The translations under genes were made by a program, and so were the position numbers. A DNA stretch of 64,000 nucleotides from Ilyomonas sp964249755 (GTDB lineage: Bacteria; Bacteroidota; Bacteroidia; Chitinophagales; Chitinophagaceae), in contig CAXUDB010000001.1 in the NCBI GenBank assembly GCA_964249755.1, forward strand, positions 310,001 through 374,000, written 5' to 3'. Below the pieces are notes generated by a model that worked only from the letters and a program-made list of their open reading frames with translations, was not told the DNA's origin and did not search any database. This document shows, piece after piece, positions 26,455 through 35,441 of this stretch. Within the stretch, counting starts at the first letter, position 1, and each line of letters begins with the position of its first letter.

Positions 26455-27360
26455 TCAAACTTTTTCAGCTTGCCTCTCTGCCTTTTTGCTAATGCCTGTC
26501 TTTCTATCCAGAAAATCTCTTATCGTTGAAGTGATTTCATCACCGAAACTTTCCAATGCAAAATGCCCGGTGGGATACAAATGAAATTCAAGGTTCTTTA
26601 CATCTTTTTTAAAAGCTTCAGCGCCTACACCGGGAAATATGTAGTCATCCTTGCCATACACAATCAGCATTTGCGGGTTGCTGGTGCGGAGATATTCCTG
26701 CCATTCCGGGTACTGCTTTACGTTATTCCGGTAGTCGTAAAACAGGTCTAACTGTATATCATCATTTTCAGGGCGTAGCAGGTGCCGGAGATCAAGTTCC
26801 CAATTGTCCGGCGACACAACACTCGGGTCGGGCACACTGTGCGTGTACTGCCACTTCAAACCGTCAGGACTGTGAAATGCCAGGCATTTCCTGATCGCCT
26901 CTTTATCATTACGGTCTTTCCAAAGCGCTTTGATCGGGTCCCAGAAAGTTTCCAGCCCTTCTTCATAACAACATCCGTTTTGAACAATGATGGTCTCTAC
27001 CCTCTCCGGGTACTTAGAAGCTAATGTCCAGCCAACCGGGGCGCCATAATCCATGAGGTACAGGCTGTATGTTTCAATTTGTAATTGCTTCAGCAGTTCT
27101 TCCGCAATCAGGGCATAGTTCTCAAACGTGTAAGCAAACTCCTTTCGTAGTGGCTGCCCGCTTCTTCCATAGCCGGGATAGTCGGGTGCAATCAAGTGAT
27201 ACCGATCAGACAGGTCTCTGATCAGGTTCCGGTACATATGTGAGGATGTCGGGTAGCCATGTAGCAACAACAAGGTTGGTGCCTCAACAGGACCGGCTTC
27301 CCTGTAAAAAATTTCTATACCATTAATGTCTGTGTAGTGGTAATGTGTTTGGTTCTTCAT
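26455..27360 (-). CDS. Alpha/beta hydrolase with Asp nucleophile (haloalkane dehalogenase / epoxide hydrolase-like)
   Basis: 301 residues. 'LLLLHGYPTSSHMYRNLI' supplies the oxyanion hole (HG at 34-35), 'DYPGYGRSG' the second strand. The nucleophile elbow reads 'YLMDYGAPVGW', putting Asp 104 where serine hydrolases have Ser, as in haloalkane dehalogenases and epoxide hydrolases. The catalytic His is in 'YPTGHFALE' near residue 275, and 'YGKDDYIFP' carries the possible acid. It should act on a halogenated, epoxide or similar xenobiotic or a signalling lipid. It lies 10 bp from the DUF6130-like gene and is probably co-transcribed with it. Confidence 0.88.
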   Translation of the reverse strand: MKNQTHYHYTDINGIEIFYREAGPVEAPTLLLLHGYPTSSHMYRNLIRDLSDRYHLIAPDYPGYGRSGQPLRKEFAYTFENYALIAEELLKQLQIETYSLYLMDYGAPVGWTLASKYPERVETIIVQNGCCYEEGLETFWDPIKALWKDRNDKEAIRKCLAFHSPDGLKWQYTHSVPDPSVVSPDNWELDLRHLLRPENDDIQLDLFYDYRNNVKQYPEWQEYLRTSNPQMLIVYGKDDYIFPGVGAEAFKKDVKNLEFHLYPTGHFALESFGDEITSTIRDFLDRKTGISKKAERQAEKV

Positions 27361-27370
27361 TTCATTTTTT

Positions 27371-27808
27371 TTAGTGATGATGAGATAGGTGATCAGTTCC
27401 TTCCGGTTTGTCTGGAATCACGAATGTTACTAATTTACTCCCGATGATTTTATGCGTTGGATCGGCTAACTCTATAAGAACGCTATGCTTGCCCGGTGTA
27501 AAGCCGTTCATCGTAAGCGCTTCTCCGCTTGCATCAAGCCAGTGCCATGAATTGTCATCGACCGTCACATGAAGGTGCCCTATCCGTGGTGAAACATCCA
27601 AAGCCGGAATTCCATACACAGGCATCATTTTTATATTCTCTGTTCTGTATTGGATTACCACGCGCCCGAAAGCCAAAGGTTCCGGCAACGGATCGTCCAC
27701 GATTAATCTGGGAGGTGGTTCCGAATGGAGCGGTACTACAGAAGCCGCTCCCAGAATGTCTCTTGCTGTCGGAGCTGTTACATCATGCGATGCATTTGCG
27801 GTTTTCAT
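27371..27808 (-). CDS. DUF6130-like small protein
   Basis: 145 residues. After a ~25-residue flexible start, a beta-sandwich region carries 'PRIGHLHVTVDDNSWHWLDASG' and 'LTMNGFTPGKHSVLIELADP', then 'SKLVTFVIP' and a short His-rich tail (HLSHHH). No signal peptide is visible. I recognise the conserved block from a Bacteroidota and proteobacterial family of unknown function (DUF6130); the assignment is by memory of the pattern. Several conserved His residues could bind a metal. It sits between an SDR and a hydrolase in the same minus-strand group. Confidence 0.65.
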   Translation of the reverse strand: MKTANASHDVTAPTARDILGAASVVPLHSEPPPRLIVDDPLPEPLAFGRVVIQYRTENIKMMPVYGIPALDVSPRIGHLHVTVDDNSWHWLDASGEALTMNGFTPGKHSVLIELADPTHKIIGSKLVTFVIPDKPEGTDHLSHHH

Positions 27809-27860
27809 AACAAAACTTGAATGATGAAAAAAGGATTTAGGGGACTCTATTCAGTGTGGC

Positions 27861-28718
27861 TTACGCGCTATACTTCGCCCGCCATTTGGCTTTAATGGCA
27901 GCTCTTGCATTGATAAATTCAACGTCCGTTCCTTCTGCAATGGCATCCAGCGGATAGCGTAAAGGGCGCGTGCCATCTTTCATATTAATCAGGGCTAACA
28001 CACCATCGGCAATCACCTGGGGATTCATATTAAACTGCGTCATCTTGCCAAACAACCCTGCCCCCAGCGCATTGAACATTTCCGTTGCAACCGGCTCATA
28101 AGCAGCAGTAATTTCAGGCTTGTCAGACAACACACCGGACTTTACTCCTGTATTCATCTCCGTAGGATAGACGCCCGGCTGAATACTGACATTCTCAATT
28201 CCGAACTGGGCCAGTTCATCCTGTGCACCTTCTGTTATGCTCTCTACGCAAAACTTGGAAGCCAGGTAGGGAATCATAAAGGGCAGTGTGTGGCCGCTTG
28301 CACCGGAAGTAAGGTTGATGATCAATCCCTTCTTTGCTTTACGCATAAATGGTAATACAGCCTGATAGGTTCGAACCACACCATAAAAATTCACCTCGAA
28401 TATCTTCTGTATTTGCAGAAGGCTATACGCTTCAAGCAATCCATAGCCGCTTACGGCTGCATTGTTTACCAGCACATCAATGCTGCCATGCTTTGAAATG
28501 GATTTTTCAAAGGCCATGTTTACCGAACTATCACTGGTGACATCAATTTCAACCAAATCAACATTCGGTAACAGGGATAGCTCTTTTGCAACAGCTTCAT
28601 TTTTTCCTTTGGTTCCGCGCATGCCGGCGATTACCGTGTGCCCTTTCCTTGCTAAAGTGAGGGTCATCAATTTGCCAAAACCGGAGCTGGTACCGGTTAT
28701 AAAAATAACTTTACTCAT
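27861..28718 (-). CDS. Short-chain dehydrogenase/reductase, second of the window
   Basis: 285 residues with classical SDR motifs: 'TGTSSGFG' (residues 8-15), 'NNAAVSG', catalytic Ser in 'INLTSGASG', and 'YLASKFCVE' (Tyr-x3-Lys), then 'QPGVYPTEMN'. It should use NAD(P)H on a small carbonyl or hydroxyl substrate. It is preceded 21 bp upstream by the esterase-like gene and followed by the DUF6130-like gene, so a four-gene operon is likely. Confidence 0.93.
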   Translation of the reverse strand: MSKVIFITGTSSGFGKLMTLTLARKGHTVIAGMRGTKGKNEAVAKELSLLPNVDLVEIDVTSDSSVNMAFEKSISKHGSIDVLVNNAAVSGYGLLEAYSLLQIQKIFEVNFYGVVRTYQAVLPFMRKAKKGLIINLTSGASGHTLPFMIPYLASKFCVESITEGAQDELAQFGIENVSIQPGVYPTEMNTGVKSGVLSDKPEITAAYEPVATEMFNALGAGLFGKMTQFNMNPQVIADGVLALINMKDGTRPLRYPLDAIAEGTDVEFINARAAIKAKWRAKYSA

Positions 28719-28739
28719 ATCTGCCGTTTTAAGAAGAAG

Positions 28740-29759
28740 TTATAAGCCAAGATATTTTTTAAGTTCTGCTGCCGCCAGCGTAAATAACGACTTAACCGCA
28801 GGCAGTTCAGCCAGACCGTTCAGCAATCCGAAGTCGTGGATCATCCCGTTAAAACGGATATTGGTTACGCTGACTCCGGCTTCGTCCAGTTTCCGTCCAA
28901 AGGCCTCGCCTTCTTCTCTCAGCACATCGTTTTCTGCAATGGTAAGTAAGACAGGAGGCAAGCCCTTTAACTGTTCAATGCTTGCCTGCAAGGGCGATGC
29001 GTAGATGTCTTTCCGTTTCTGTACATCTTCAATGTACATATCATACATCCACTTCATAGTTGGCGTAGTCAGAAAGCGGTCCTGCCCAAACAGCTGATAG
29101 GATTCGGTCTCAAAATTTGCATCGACAATGGGCCACATCATCACCAACAGCTTAATTTCAGGGCCGCCCTTTTCCTTAGCCTTCAAGGCAGTAACCGCAG
29201 TCATATTACCGCCAACACTGTTTCCTACCACGGCCAGGCGCTTGCCGTCAACACTGATTTCACTGCCATTCTCCGCTACCCATTTTGTGGCTGCGTAAAT
29301 CTGATTAATCTGTGTGGGATATTTCTCGTCCGGTGTAGGTGTATAATTGACAAAAACCCCGGCCGCACCGGAAAGAACAACGAGGTCGCGCACCATGCGT
29401 TTGTGTGTTGGAAAATCTCCGAGCACCCAACCGCCGCCATGAATAAAAATAAAGACCGGAAGAACCTCTTTATTGCCTTTTGGTCTTACGATATTCAGCT
29501 TAATGGTGAATCCATCAGCAGTAATCGTCCTCTCTGATTCGTCTATACCACTGAGGTCAACATGCACCGATGCCTGCGCGTCTGCCAGCACCTGTCGCGC
29601 TTGAACCGGCGTAAGGCTTTCTAAAGGGACGCCGCCTTCGTTCAATAATTTCAAAAAGTCCCTCACCTTCTTTTCGAGGTGCGGATCGGTGGCATAATCT
29701 ACAGCAGTGACCATTCCGTTTGATACCTTTCTGGGTGCTGAAATAACTGTTGTGTTCAT
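28740..29759 (-). CDS. Alpha/beta hydrolase of the hormone-sensitive lipase (HSL/BD-FAE) family
   Basis: 339 residues from the ATG at 29759; an ATG 14 codons earlier is in poor context. The oxyanion motif 'HGGGWVLGD' and the nucleophile elbow 'VVGNSVGGNMT' (GxSxG) are clear; the acid is in 'IAENDVLREEG' and the His in 'MIHDFGLL', all in the usual order. It should be an esterase acting on short-chain esters in the cytoplasm. No signal peptide is visible. Confidence 0.92.
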   Translation of the reverse strand: MNTTVISAPRKVSNGMVTAVDYATDPHLEKKVRDFLKLLNEGGVPLESLTPVQARQVLADAQASVHVDLSGIDESERTITADGFTIKLNIVRPKGNKEVLPVFIFIHGGGWVLGDFPTHKRMVRDLVVLSGAAGVFVNYTPTPDEKYPTQINQIYAATKWVAENGSEISVDGKRLAVVGNSVGGNMTAVTALKAKEKGGPEIKLLVMMWPIVDANFETESYQLFGQDRFLTTPTMKWMYDMYIEDVQKRKDIYASPLQASIEQLKGLPPVLLTIAENDVLREEGEAFGRKLDEAGVSVTNIRFNGMIHDFGLLNGLAELPAVKSLFTLAAAELKKYLGL

Positions 29760-29864
29760 ACAATTGATTTTATAATAATTAAAACTTGAATCCTTATTCA
29801 ATGCATCAGCTTTCCCTTTAGCTTACGACAACAGGGCTGACTGATAAAATACCCTGTAGCCTTG

Positions 29865-30659
29865 TTACGATTTTGCAGAACCGATCGCGGCAGCTTCAAT
29901 AACCGCTGCTACTTTTTCCGGCTGGGATATATACACAACATGGCTGGCTTTGATTTCTGTAACCTTTGCACCCGCACGTTTATACATCTTCTTTAAAACA
30001 ACAGGGCTAAGACTTTTATCATCGGTAGATACGATTCCCCAGCTTGGCTTGCTCTTCCAGGCGGCTTCGGTTACAGGCGTGGTAAAACAGGTAGCAACAA
30101 TAGGCACCTGAGAATCGTACATAAAATCCGACTTCTCCTTGCTTAGATCACCGGCAAAACCGGAGTGATATTTTTCTTTGGGATAATAGATCCAGCCACT
30201 GGCATCCGGCACCAGTGCGCCTCCCTCCTTAGCCGCAGGTTCGGATGAAGCAAGTTGGGCAGACGTTTCCCCCACTTCCAGTGCGAACCCTTCGATATAA
30301 ACAAGACCCGCTACCTTGGGAGATACACCTGCCTGAGTAATGACCGTTCCACCCCATGAATGGCCGACCAGAATGGTAGGCCCATCCTGTTTACTCAACA
30401 CCTCGTTGGTAGCGGCCACATCATCTTCCAGAGAAGCGCAGGAGTTTTGAACGATCGTTACGTGATAACCTTTTTTGGTGAGGATTTTATAGACCTCTTC
30501 GAAACCTGAACCGTCAGCAAAAGCGCCATGAACGATAACGATATTATTTGCCTTTTGCGCATTCGCCTCTTTGTACCCGCTTACTGTGCAAAACATAAAA
30601 AGCAGGATGGCGGCTGCCTGATGAAAGCGGGATTTCAAAACATGGTTACGATTTTTCAT
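29865..30659 (-). CDS. Exported alpha/beta hydrolase (serine)
   Basis: 264 residues. A long signal peptide (first ~35 residues, ending '...YKEANAQ') precedes the fold. 'IVIVHGAFADGSGFEEVYKIL' provides the oxyanion hole and 'LVGHSWGGTVIT' the nucleophile Ser; 'KASHVVYISQPEKV' gives the final His. It belongs with the secreted 'alpha/beta hydrolase 6' type esterases of unknown substrate. It is the first gene of the minus-strand hydrolase group and faces the AraC-type regulator gene across a 750-bp gap. Confidence 0.9.
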   Translation of the reverse strand: MKNRNHVLKSRFHQAAAILLFMFCTVSGYKEANAQKANNIVIVHGAFADGSGFEEVYKILTKKGYHVTIVQNSCASLEDDVAATNEVLSKQDGPTILVGHSWGGTVITQAGVSPKVAGLVYIEGFALEVGETSAQLASSEPAAKEGGALVPDASGWIYYPKEKYHSGFAGDLSKEKSDFMYDSQVPIVATCFTTPVTEAAWKSKPSWGIVSTDDKSLSPVVLKKMYKRAGAKVTEIKASHVVYISQPEKVAAVIEAAAIGSAKS

Positions 30660-31405
30660 TGTTGTTATTTTTTATTAAGTAAGAGAAATACCGATTTATA
30701 AACTGACTACATGGTCCGTGTTTCGAGAGTACCGGCAGCACGTAACCAACGGCTTCTTTAAATTCATTGTTTGATGTGCTGTACTCCCAATTTAGATTTC
30801 ACTACCTGCGTTTGAATCTTCCTGAATTCTGTCTCATTGACCCTGCAAAATTCATCCGCTGTTGCAGAAAGAAGATGATGGATACGTTCATGTTTTTTGA
30901 TTGTTTGATTCATCAAGTTTTTAGCAGGACATGGGTTTACTACCTGTGTATCATCCGTCTGATTTACACCATTACTTTTTGCTGAATAAATAAACAGTTT
31001 ATAAAAATGACAGAAAGAAGTGGGAGGTTAGTAAGGTATAATTACTACTACCGGATAGTTTAAATTTCAAACAGAAGCGGTGCAACGATTAAAGATCCAA
31101 TATAATATCCGCAAGTCGCATCTGCTGTTTCAGTAAAATGCTTTAAAAGTGTTGGAATAGTATTATGACCATTTGGTTTTTTCATTTTTAGAATGATACA
31201 ATGGTTTGCGTCTTTACAAGTCTTGATTGCACTCAGTAATTGACGAAATCCCAACAGTGGCGAACCACTTTAATCCTTTGTAACTTGTTGAATTTTAATA
31301 GATTTCCTCGCGGGCACACCCTTTGAAAACGCTTCAGACACTTTGTAGCCCCATCGAAATCTTCGTTCAAAAGAAGGCTGCACTCACATTTTAAAACTAA
31401 CAAAC
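30660..31405. other. Intergenic stretch between divergent hydrolase and AraC genes
   Basis: 746 bp without a recognised gene. It should hold the promoters for both directions. On the minus strand there is a 49-codon candidate (30764-30913, listed separately) and a 42-codon ATG frame (31060-31188) beginning 'MKKPNGHNTIPTLLKHF' that I cannot assign. No convincing inverted repeat or RNA gene was seen. Confidence 0.5.
30764..30913 (-). CDS. Candidate small protein, 49 aa
   Basis: An ATG at 30913 opens 49 codons ending in TGA at 30764. The product is hydrophilic and mostly helical in appearance, beginning 'MNQTIKKHERIHHLLSA' and rich in Lys, Glu, Gln and His, with one Cys. No family is recognised and there is no clear ribosome-binding site, so support is only the protein-like composition. 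Confidence 0.25.
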   Translation of the reverse strand: MNQTIKKHERIHHLLSATADEFCRVNETEFRKIQTQVVKSKLGVQHIKQ

Positions 31406-32281
31406 ATGGATACTAAAACGGTAACGCCTGGCACGTGTGGAAACAGGCAAAATGAATCTGCAAAGTCATTAATGCTGAATGGTTATATCGCCATTCAGCA
31501 CTGTACCCAACAACCTGCCGGAGCCAGGTACATGGAAGAGATGCAACTGATCTTTGTAAAAAGGGGCACCTTTAGTTTTATCAATGGTAAGACAAGATTT
31601 GAAATCGGTGAGCATCAGGCGGCCATCTTGAAAAAGAATATCTGGGTCGAATATCTCCAGACCGATGCAGATGAGTTGCGGGGACTGGAATACTTAATCT
31701 TTACGATCAAGTGTGACCTTGTAAAGGAGTTCATTCAATTGGTGCATCTGCCCTGCATGTCAACCGGTATCGAACCGACTCCGGTTGTCGTAAAACAAGA
31801 AGATAAGGACTGGCTACCGTACATGGAATCACTCGATCCTTTTTTAAAGGAATATGTACGGCCACAGCCAGGTTTGATCAGACTAAAATTATTTGAACTT
31901 CTGTTTTATATAGCCGGAAAAGACCGCGATATACTTGAGCAGATCCTGGATCTACGTGAACATTACCGCACCAATATAACCGCTACTGTCGAAGAGAATG
32001 TCACCAGTCCGGTTTCGATGGAGCGATTGGCTTCTCTATCCGGGAGAAGTCTATCCAGTTTTCGCAGGGATTTTGTGGCGATTTATAATATGCCGCCTGC
32101 GCAGTGGTTCCGGCAAAAAAGATTGGAAAAGGCGAGGCAGATGATGCTTGCCACTACGATGACAGTCACCGATGTCTGCTACACGCTCGGCTTTGAAAGC
32201 GTGGCTCACTTTTCAAGGCTTTTTAAATCTCATTTCGGCTCTTCGCCTTCCGATTATAAGTCAAAAGCCAGCGTTGCCTGA
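31406..32281 (+). CDS. AraC-family transcriptional regulator
   Basis: 291 residues. An N-terminal effector or dimerisation domain (about 30-150, cupin-like, 'MQLIFVKRGTFSFINGKTRF') is followed by the two helix-turn-helix motifs of the AraC domain (about 195-288): 'SMERLASLSGRSLSSFRRDF', 'PPAQWFRQKRLEKARQMM', 'TVTDVCYTLGFESVAHFSRL', 'HFGSSPSDYK'. It faces the minus-strand hydrolase-SDR group, which is the natural candidate target, and it precedes the DsbA-like gene by 84 bp. Confidence 0.93.
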   Translation: MDTKTVTPGTCGNRQNESAKSLMLNGYIAIQHCTQQPAGARYMEEMQLIFVKRGTFSFINGKTRFEIGEHQAAILKKNIWVEYLQTDADELRGLEYLIFTIKCDLVKEFIQLVHLPCMSTGIEPTPVVVKQEDKDWLPYMESLDPFLKEYVRPQPGLIRLKLFELLFYIAGKDRDILEQILDLREHYRTNITATVEENVTSPVSMERLASLSGRSLSSFRRDFVAIYNMPPAQWFRQKRLEKARQMMLATTMTVTDVCYTLGFESVAHFSRLFKSHFGSSPSDYKSKASVA

Positions 32282-32365
32282 TTGTTTACCAGTCGCAGAA
32301 AAAGTCAAGCACTCCATTTCTTAGTAAGCCAGTTGAATTTTTTAGAAGCAATCAAAACTTGAGTT

Positions 32366-32941
32366 ATGTATCATCTGAAACACTACATGGCTAATGAATC
32401 AGACCATGTCCTCGGCGCTTCTCAGGCAGCGGTAGAGCTTATTGAATACGGCGATTTTCAGTGCAGGTATTGTGCAGATGTCTATCCTGCCATTAAATTA
32501 CTGATAAAAAAAATGGGGAGGAATCTAAAGTTTGTATTCCGCCATTATCCAATGTATCGGCTACATCCGATGGCGTTGGAAGCCGCCGTAGCAAGCGAAG
32601 CGGCGGCTATGCAAAACCAGTTCTGGAAGATGCACGATATGATTTTTGAAAATCAAAAGTATCTGTTGCGCACTTCGCTTTCCCGCTTCGCGCGGTCATT
32701 GGATATAGAGATGAATGCTTTTGAAGACAGCTATCATCACAAAAAACTATCTCAGAAAGTAATTGATGCGCTTGAACGGGGAGCAAAATTGGGTGTTGAT
32801 GGCACACCTACTTTTTTTATTAATGGAAGGAAATATAACGGCTTTGGAGACTTTGAAGGTTTATACACAGTTTGTGAGCAGGCAATGATCTGCCATTCAA
32901 ACGATGCAGTGGCTGATCAACTGAGCCATTCATTCTTTTAA
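32366..32941 (+). CDS. DsbA-family thioredoxin-like oxidoreductase
   Basis: 191 residues. 'LIEYGDFQCRYCADVYPAI' gives the active-site CxxC (Cys 33 and 36) and 'GVDGTPTFFING' the cis-proline loop, with the helical insertion between them typical of DsbA/FrnE-like proteins. There is no signal peptide, so unlike most DsbA proteins it probably acts in the cytoplasm; a start at the in-frame ATG at residue 8 would not change this. Substrates are unknown. It lies between the AraC regulator and the barrel protein. Confidence 0.88.
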   Translation: MYHLKHYMANESDHVLGASQAAVELIEYGDFQCRYCADVYPAIKLLIKKMGRNLKFVFRHYPMYRLHPMALEAAVASEAAAMQNQFWKMHDMIFENQKYLLRTSLSRFARSLDIEMNAFEDSYHHKKLSQKVIDALERGAKLGVDGTPTFFINGRKYNGFGDFEGLYTVCEQAMICHSNDAVADQLSHSFF

Positions 32942-33012
32942 CACCGTTACTCACTGATAAATATAATTCGAAAGACAGATGAACAGTACAGCATCAATGT
33001 AAAAACAGTAAC

Positions 33013-34362
33013 ATGAAAAAGATTATACTCAGCTTGCTTTTCGTTCCCGTATCTGTTTGTGTTATAAATGCGCAGCAGCATTTAATACCCATGAGTGACA
33101 CCACGGACAGGGTTATGAGCGACATGAAAATGATGCATTCTTATTCCCGGAACTTGCCAATGAACCGAGATGGTTCAGGCACAAGTTGGTTGCCGGACGC
33201 ATCACCGGTTTATGGTATTAGGCTGCCCACAAACAAATGGATGTTCATGTTGCATGGAAATGTGTTTGTAAGGTACACCAATCAAAATTTTAATCATAAA
33301 AGCAAACGAAGTGACGCTGCTTTTGATGCACCCAACTGGCTGATGCTGATGGGACAGCGAACAATAGCAAAAAACGGCTTGTTCCATTTTAGTGTGATGA
33401 CATCATTAGACAGACTAACAGAAGGTGGCAGCGGTTATCCGCTCACGTTTCAAACCGGCGAAAGCTGGAAGGAAAAACCTTTAAAAGATCATCAGCATCC
33501 CCATGACTTAATATCCGAATTGTCGGTAAGCTATGCTCAGGCACTTTCAAAAAAAGTTGACCTGTTCGCTTACTTTGGCTACCCGGGCGAACCGGCTTTA
33601 GGTTCCGTTGCCTTCATGCATCGTCCGTCTGCTTTGTCAATACCCGATGCACCTATCAGTCACCACTGGAATGATGGTACTCATATAACCTTCGGTGTTG
33701 CTACGGCAGGTATACGGCTTGATGAGTTTAAATTGGAAGCCTCCTCCTTTTCCGGTCGTGAGCCGGATGAAAACAGGTACAATTTCGACCAAGCAAAGTT
33801 TGATTCCTGGAGCGGAAGGATCTCTTTTAACCCATCCGCACATTGGGCATTACAGACTTCTTACGGATATATAAAAAGCCCTGAGTCATTACATCCCGAT
33901 GAAAACGTAAACCGGAGTACGGCATCAGTCATTGCCAGCTATCCGCTGGGAGAGGAAAAGTACTTTGACGCGACTGCCACCTGGGGTGTAAATAAAATCA
34001 AACATGAAAAAGGTGACAATGCGGTATTAGCAGAGGTTAATCTGAGAATGAAATGGATAGCCTTTTATGTCCGTTATGAATGGGCTCAGAAAACGGGAGA
34101 AGAACTGAATTTGGATTCGGTAAAATTCAGGATGGATAAGGTCTTTCCGTTGAGTGAAATCATCGCCGGAGCGAGTTATGATCTTCTGCATCTTCATCCG
34201 GTGAACATTGCTGTAGGTGGGCAATTATCTTATGGTCATACCACATCAGAACTGTATTCCGTCTATGGAAAGAATCCATTAGGAGGTGAAATCTATCTGC
34301 GTATCTATCCTTCGGCGATGATGATGAACCATGGCATGGGTACAAAGCACAATAAGAAATGA
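33013..34362 (+). CDS. Exported outer-membrane beta-barrel-like protein of unknown function
   Basis: 449 residues with a signal peptide (MKKIILSLLFVPVSVCVINAQ). The rest alternates beta strands rich in Tyr, Phe and Trp with polar turns, as in outer-membrane porin-like barrels ('WALQTSYGYIKSP', 'MKWIAFYVRYEWAQKTG', 'EIYLRIYPS'). Conserved-looking His-rich segments ('DHQHPHDLISELSVSY', 'SHHWNDGTHITFGV') and a Met/His tail (MMMNHGMGTKH) suggest metal contact. I recall similar proteins beside heavy-metal efflux genes, but no such genes are seen here. Start, signal peptide and stop are all clear. Confidence 0.75.
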   Translation: MKKIILSLLFVPVSVCVINAQQHLIPMSDTTDRVMSDMKMMHSYSRNLPMNRDGSGTSWLPDASPVYGIRLPTNKWMFMLHGNVFVRYTNQNFNHKSKRSDAAFDAPNWLMLMGQRTIAKNGLFHFSVMTSLDRLTEGGSGYPLTFQTGESWKEKPLKDHQHPHDLISELSVSYAQALSKKVDLFAYFGYPGEPALGSVAFMHRPSALSIPDAPISHHWNDGTHITFGVATAGIRLDEFKLEASSFSGREPDENRYNFDQAKFDSWSGRISFNPSAHWALQTSYGYIKSPESLHPDENVNRSTASVIASYPLGEEKYFDATATWGVNKIKHEKGDNAVLAEVNLRMKWIAFYVRYEWAQKTGEELNLDSVKFRMDKVFPLSEIIAGASYDLLHLHPVNIAVGGQLSYGHTTSELYSVYGKNPLGGEIYLRIYPSAMMMNHGMGTKHNKK

Positions 34363-35441
34363 GGAATGAAGATATTACAGTAAAGGAAAGAAAAATATAG
34401 AGTAAGAATTCTCTTGAAGTTAATGAAAACGATTTTGAGATTAAAGATTGAACACGCCACAATGAACTGGAACCCGGCAAAATCGTAAAAAGATATAGCT
34501 TATTGGCTTGCTTACACTACGTGAATAAAGAAATAAAGTTGATAGAAAATCATACAAAAGCAGGTACAAAATTTTGGTATGTTGCACAACGCTCGGACTT
34601 AAACATCTGAGTTCTATATCTTTTAAATTTCGGACTTCGCTTTGGTTTGGGTCACCTATATTTCATCTACACTTTCCAGATATTCCTTCCAAATTATATC
34701 TTGACTATTACTTTATTGTAAAGAAAGTAAGGTCGTATTCCGTCAGCCGTCAGCAAACAAATGCACCGAATGGGATAGCACAAGCGAATGATCTGATGTT
34801 TCTTTCAGAGTTTGCCTTTGGCTGCCATGCCCTTGGGGTGCGTCATTATACTTCCTGCTTCGCAGAATGTCACACAACCTGCATTGCAGATATCCTCCTT
34901 TCTGGCATCGGTGAACAGGGATGCCATTCACTCGCTTCTTTTCTTTATTCCACTTCGTTTTGTGAGCTTATGTTGTTGCAAAGGGTGCCGGGAACCCTCT
35001 GCCACACTTTCAACCTGCTATTACTGCATTAGCCACATTCTTAATGAAGCGGCCAAAATAATATTAGCCAGCGAGCCTCCCGTCAGCTACATTCCGTCAA
35101 TCGCTTGCTTTAGTCCCATTGCATTCATCGTCGTGCTATAAAAAATATTTCAGCAGATTCCAGAAACGCTTGACATGTTGATCAAACACCTCAAAGAACT
35201 ATTTCTAATTATGACAGTCTCCCTTTATAAGCTGATGAAATAAATTTATATAGGTTCTTTCAAAGGATACCCACGTCCTCATTTGGTAACGAACAACGGA
35301 TAAAAAGAGCCGCAAAGCTGTGCAGGCTGCCATTGCGTTAACCACTCCAAAAGCTGCCAAAAGACTACGGCATAGACCCTCTGAAAACGCTTTCCTACAC
35401 TCGCTATTTTATTCCGTTTCCTTTTGGCTTGGTGTATCAGC
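34363..35441. other. Gene-free, probably degenerate DNA
   Basis: 1079 bp with many stops in all frames. Frames of up to 152 codons exist on the plus strand (34574-35032) but they look unlike protein, rich in Cys, Ser, Phe and Leu with no pattern. The minus strand has short protein-like pieces around 35040-35130 that I cannot assign. It adjoins the ADP-ribosylglycohydrolase pseudogene and is likely part of the same decay. Confidence 0.5.

Noticed and set aside
34574..35141. Plus-strand frames of 152 and 109 codons
   Set aside because: Rich in Cys, Ser and Phe, overlapping each other, with no motif or signal peptide; the region looks degenerate.
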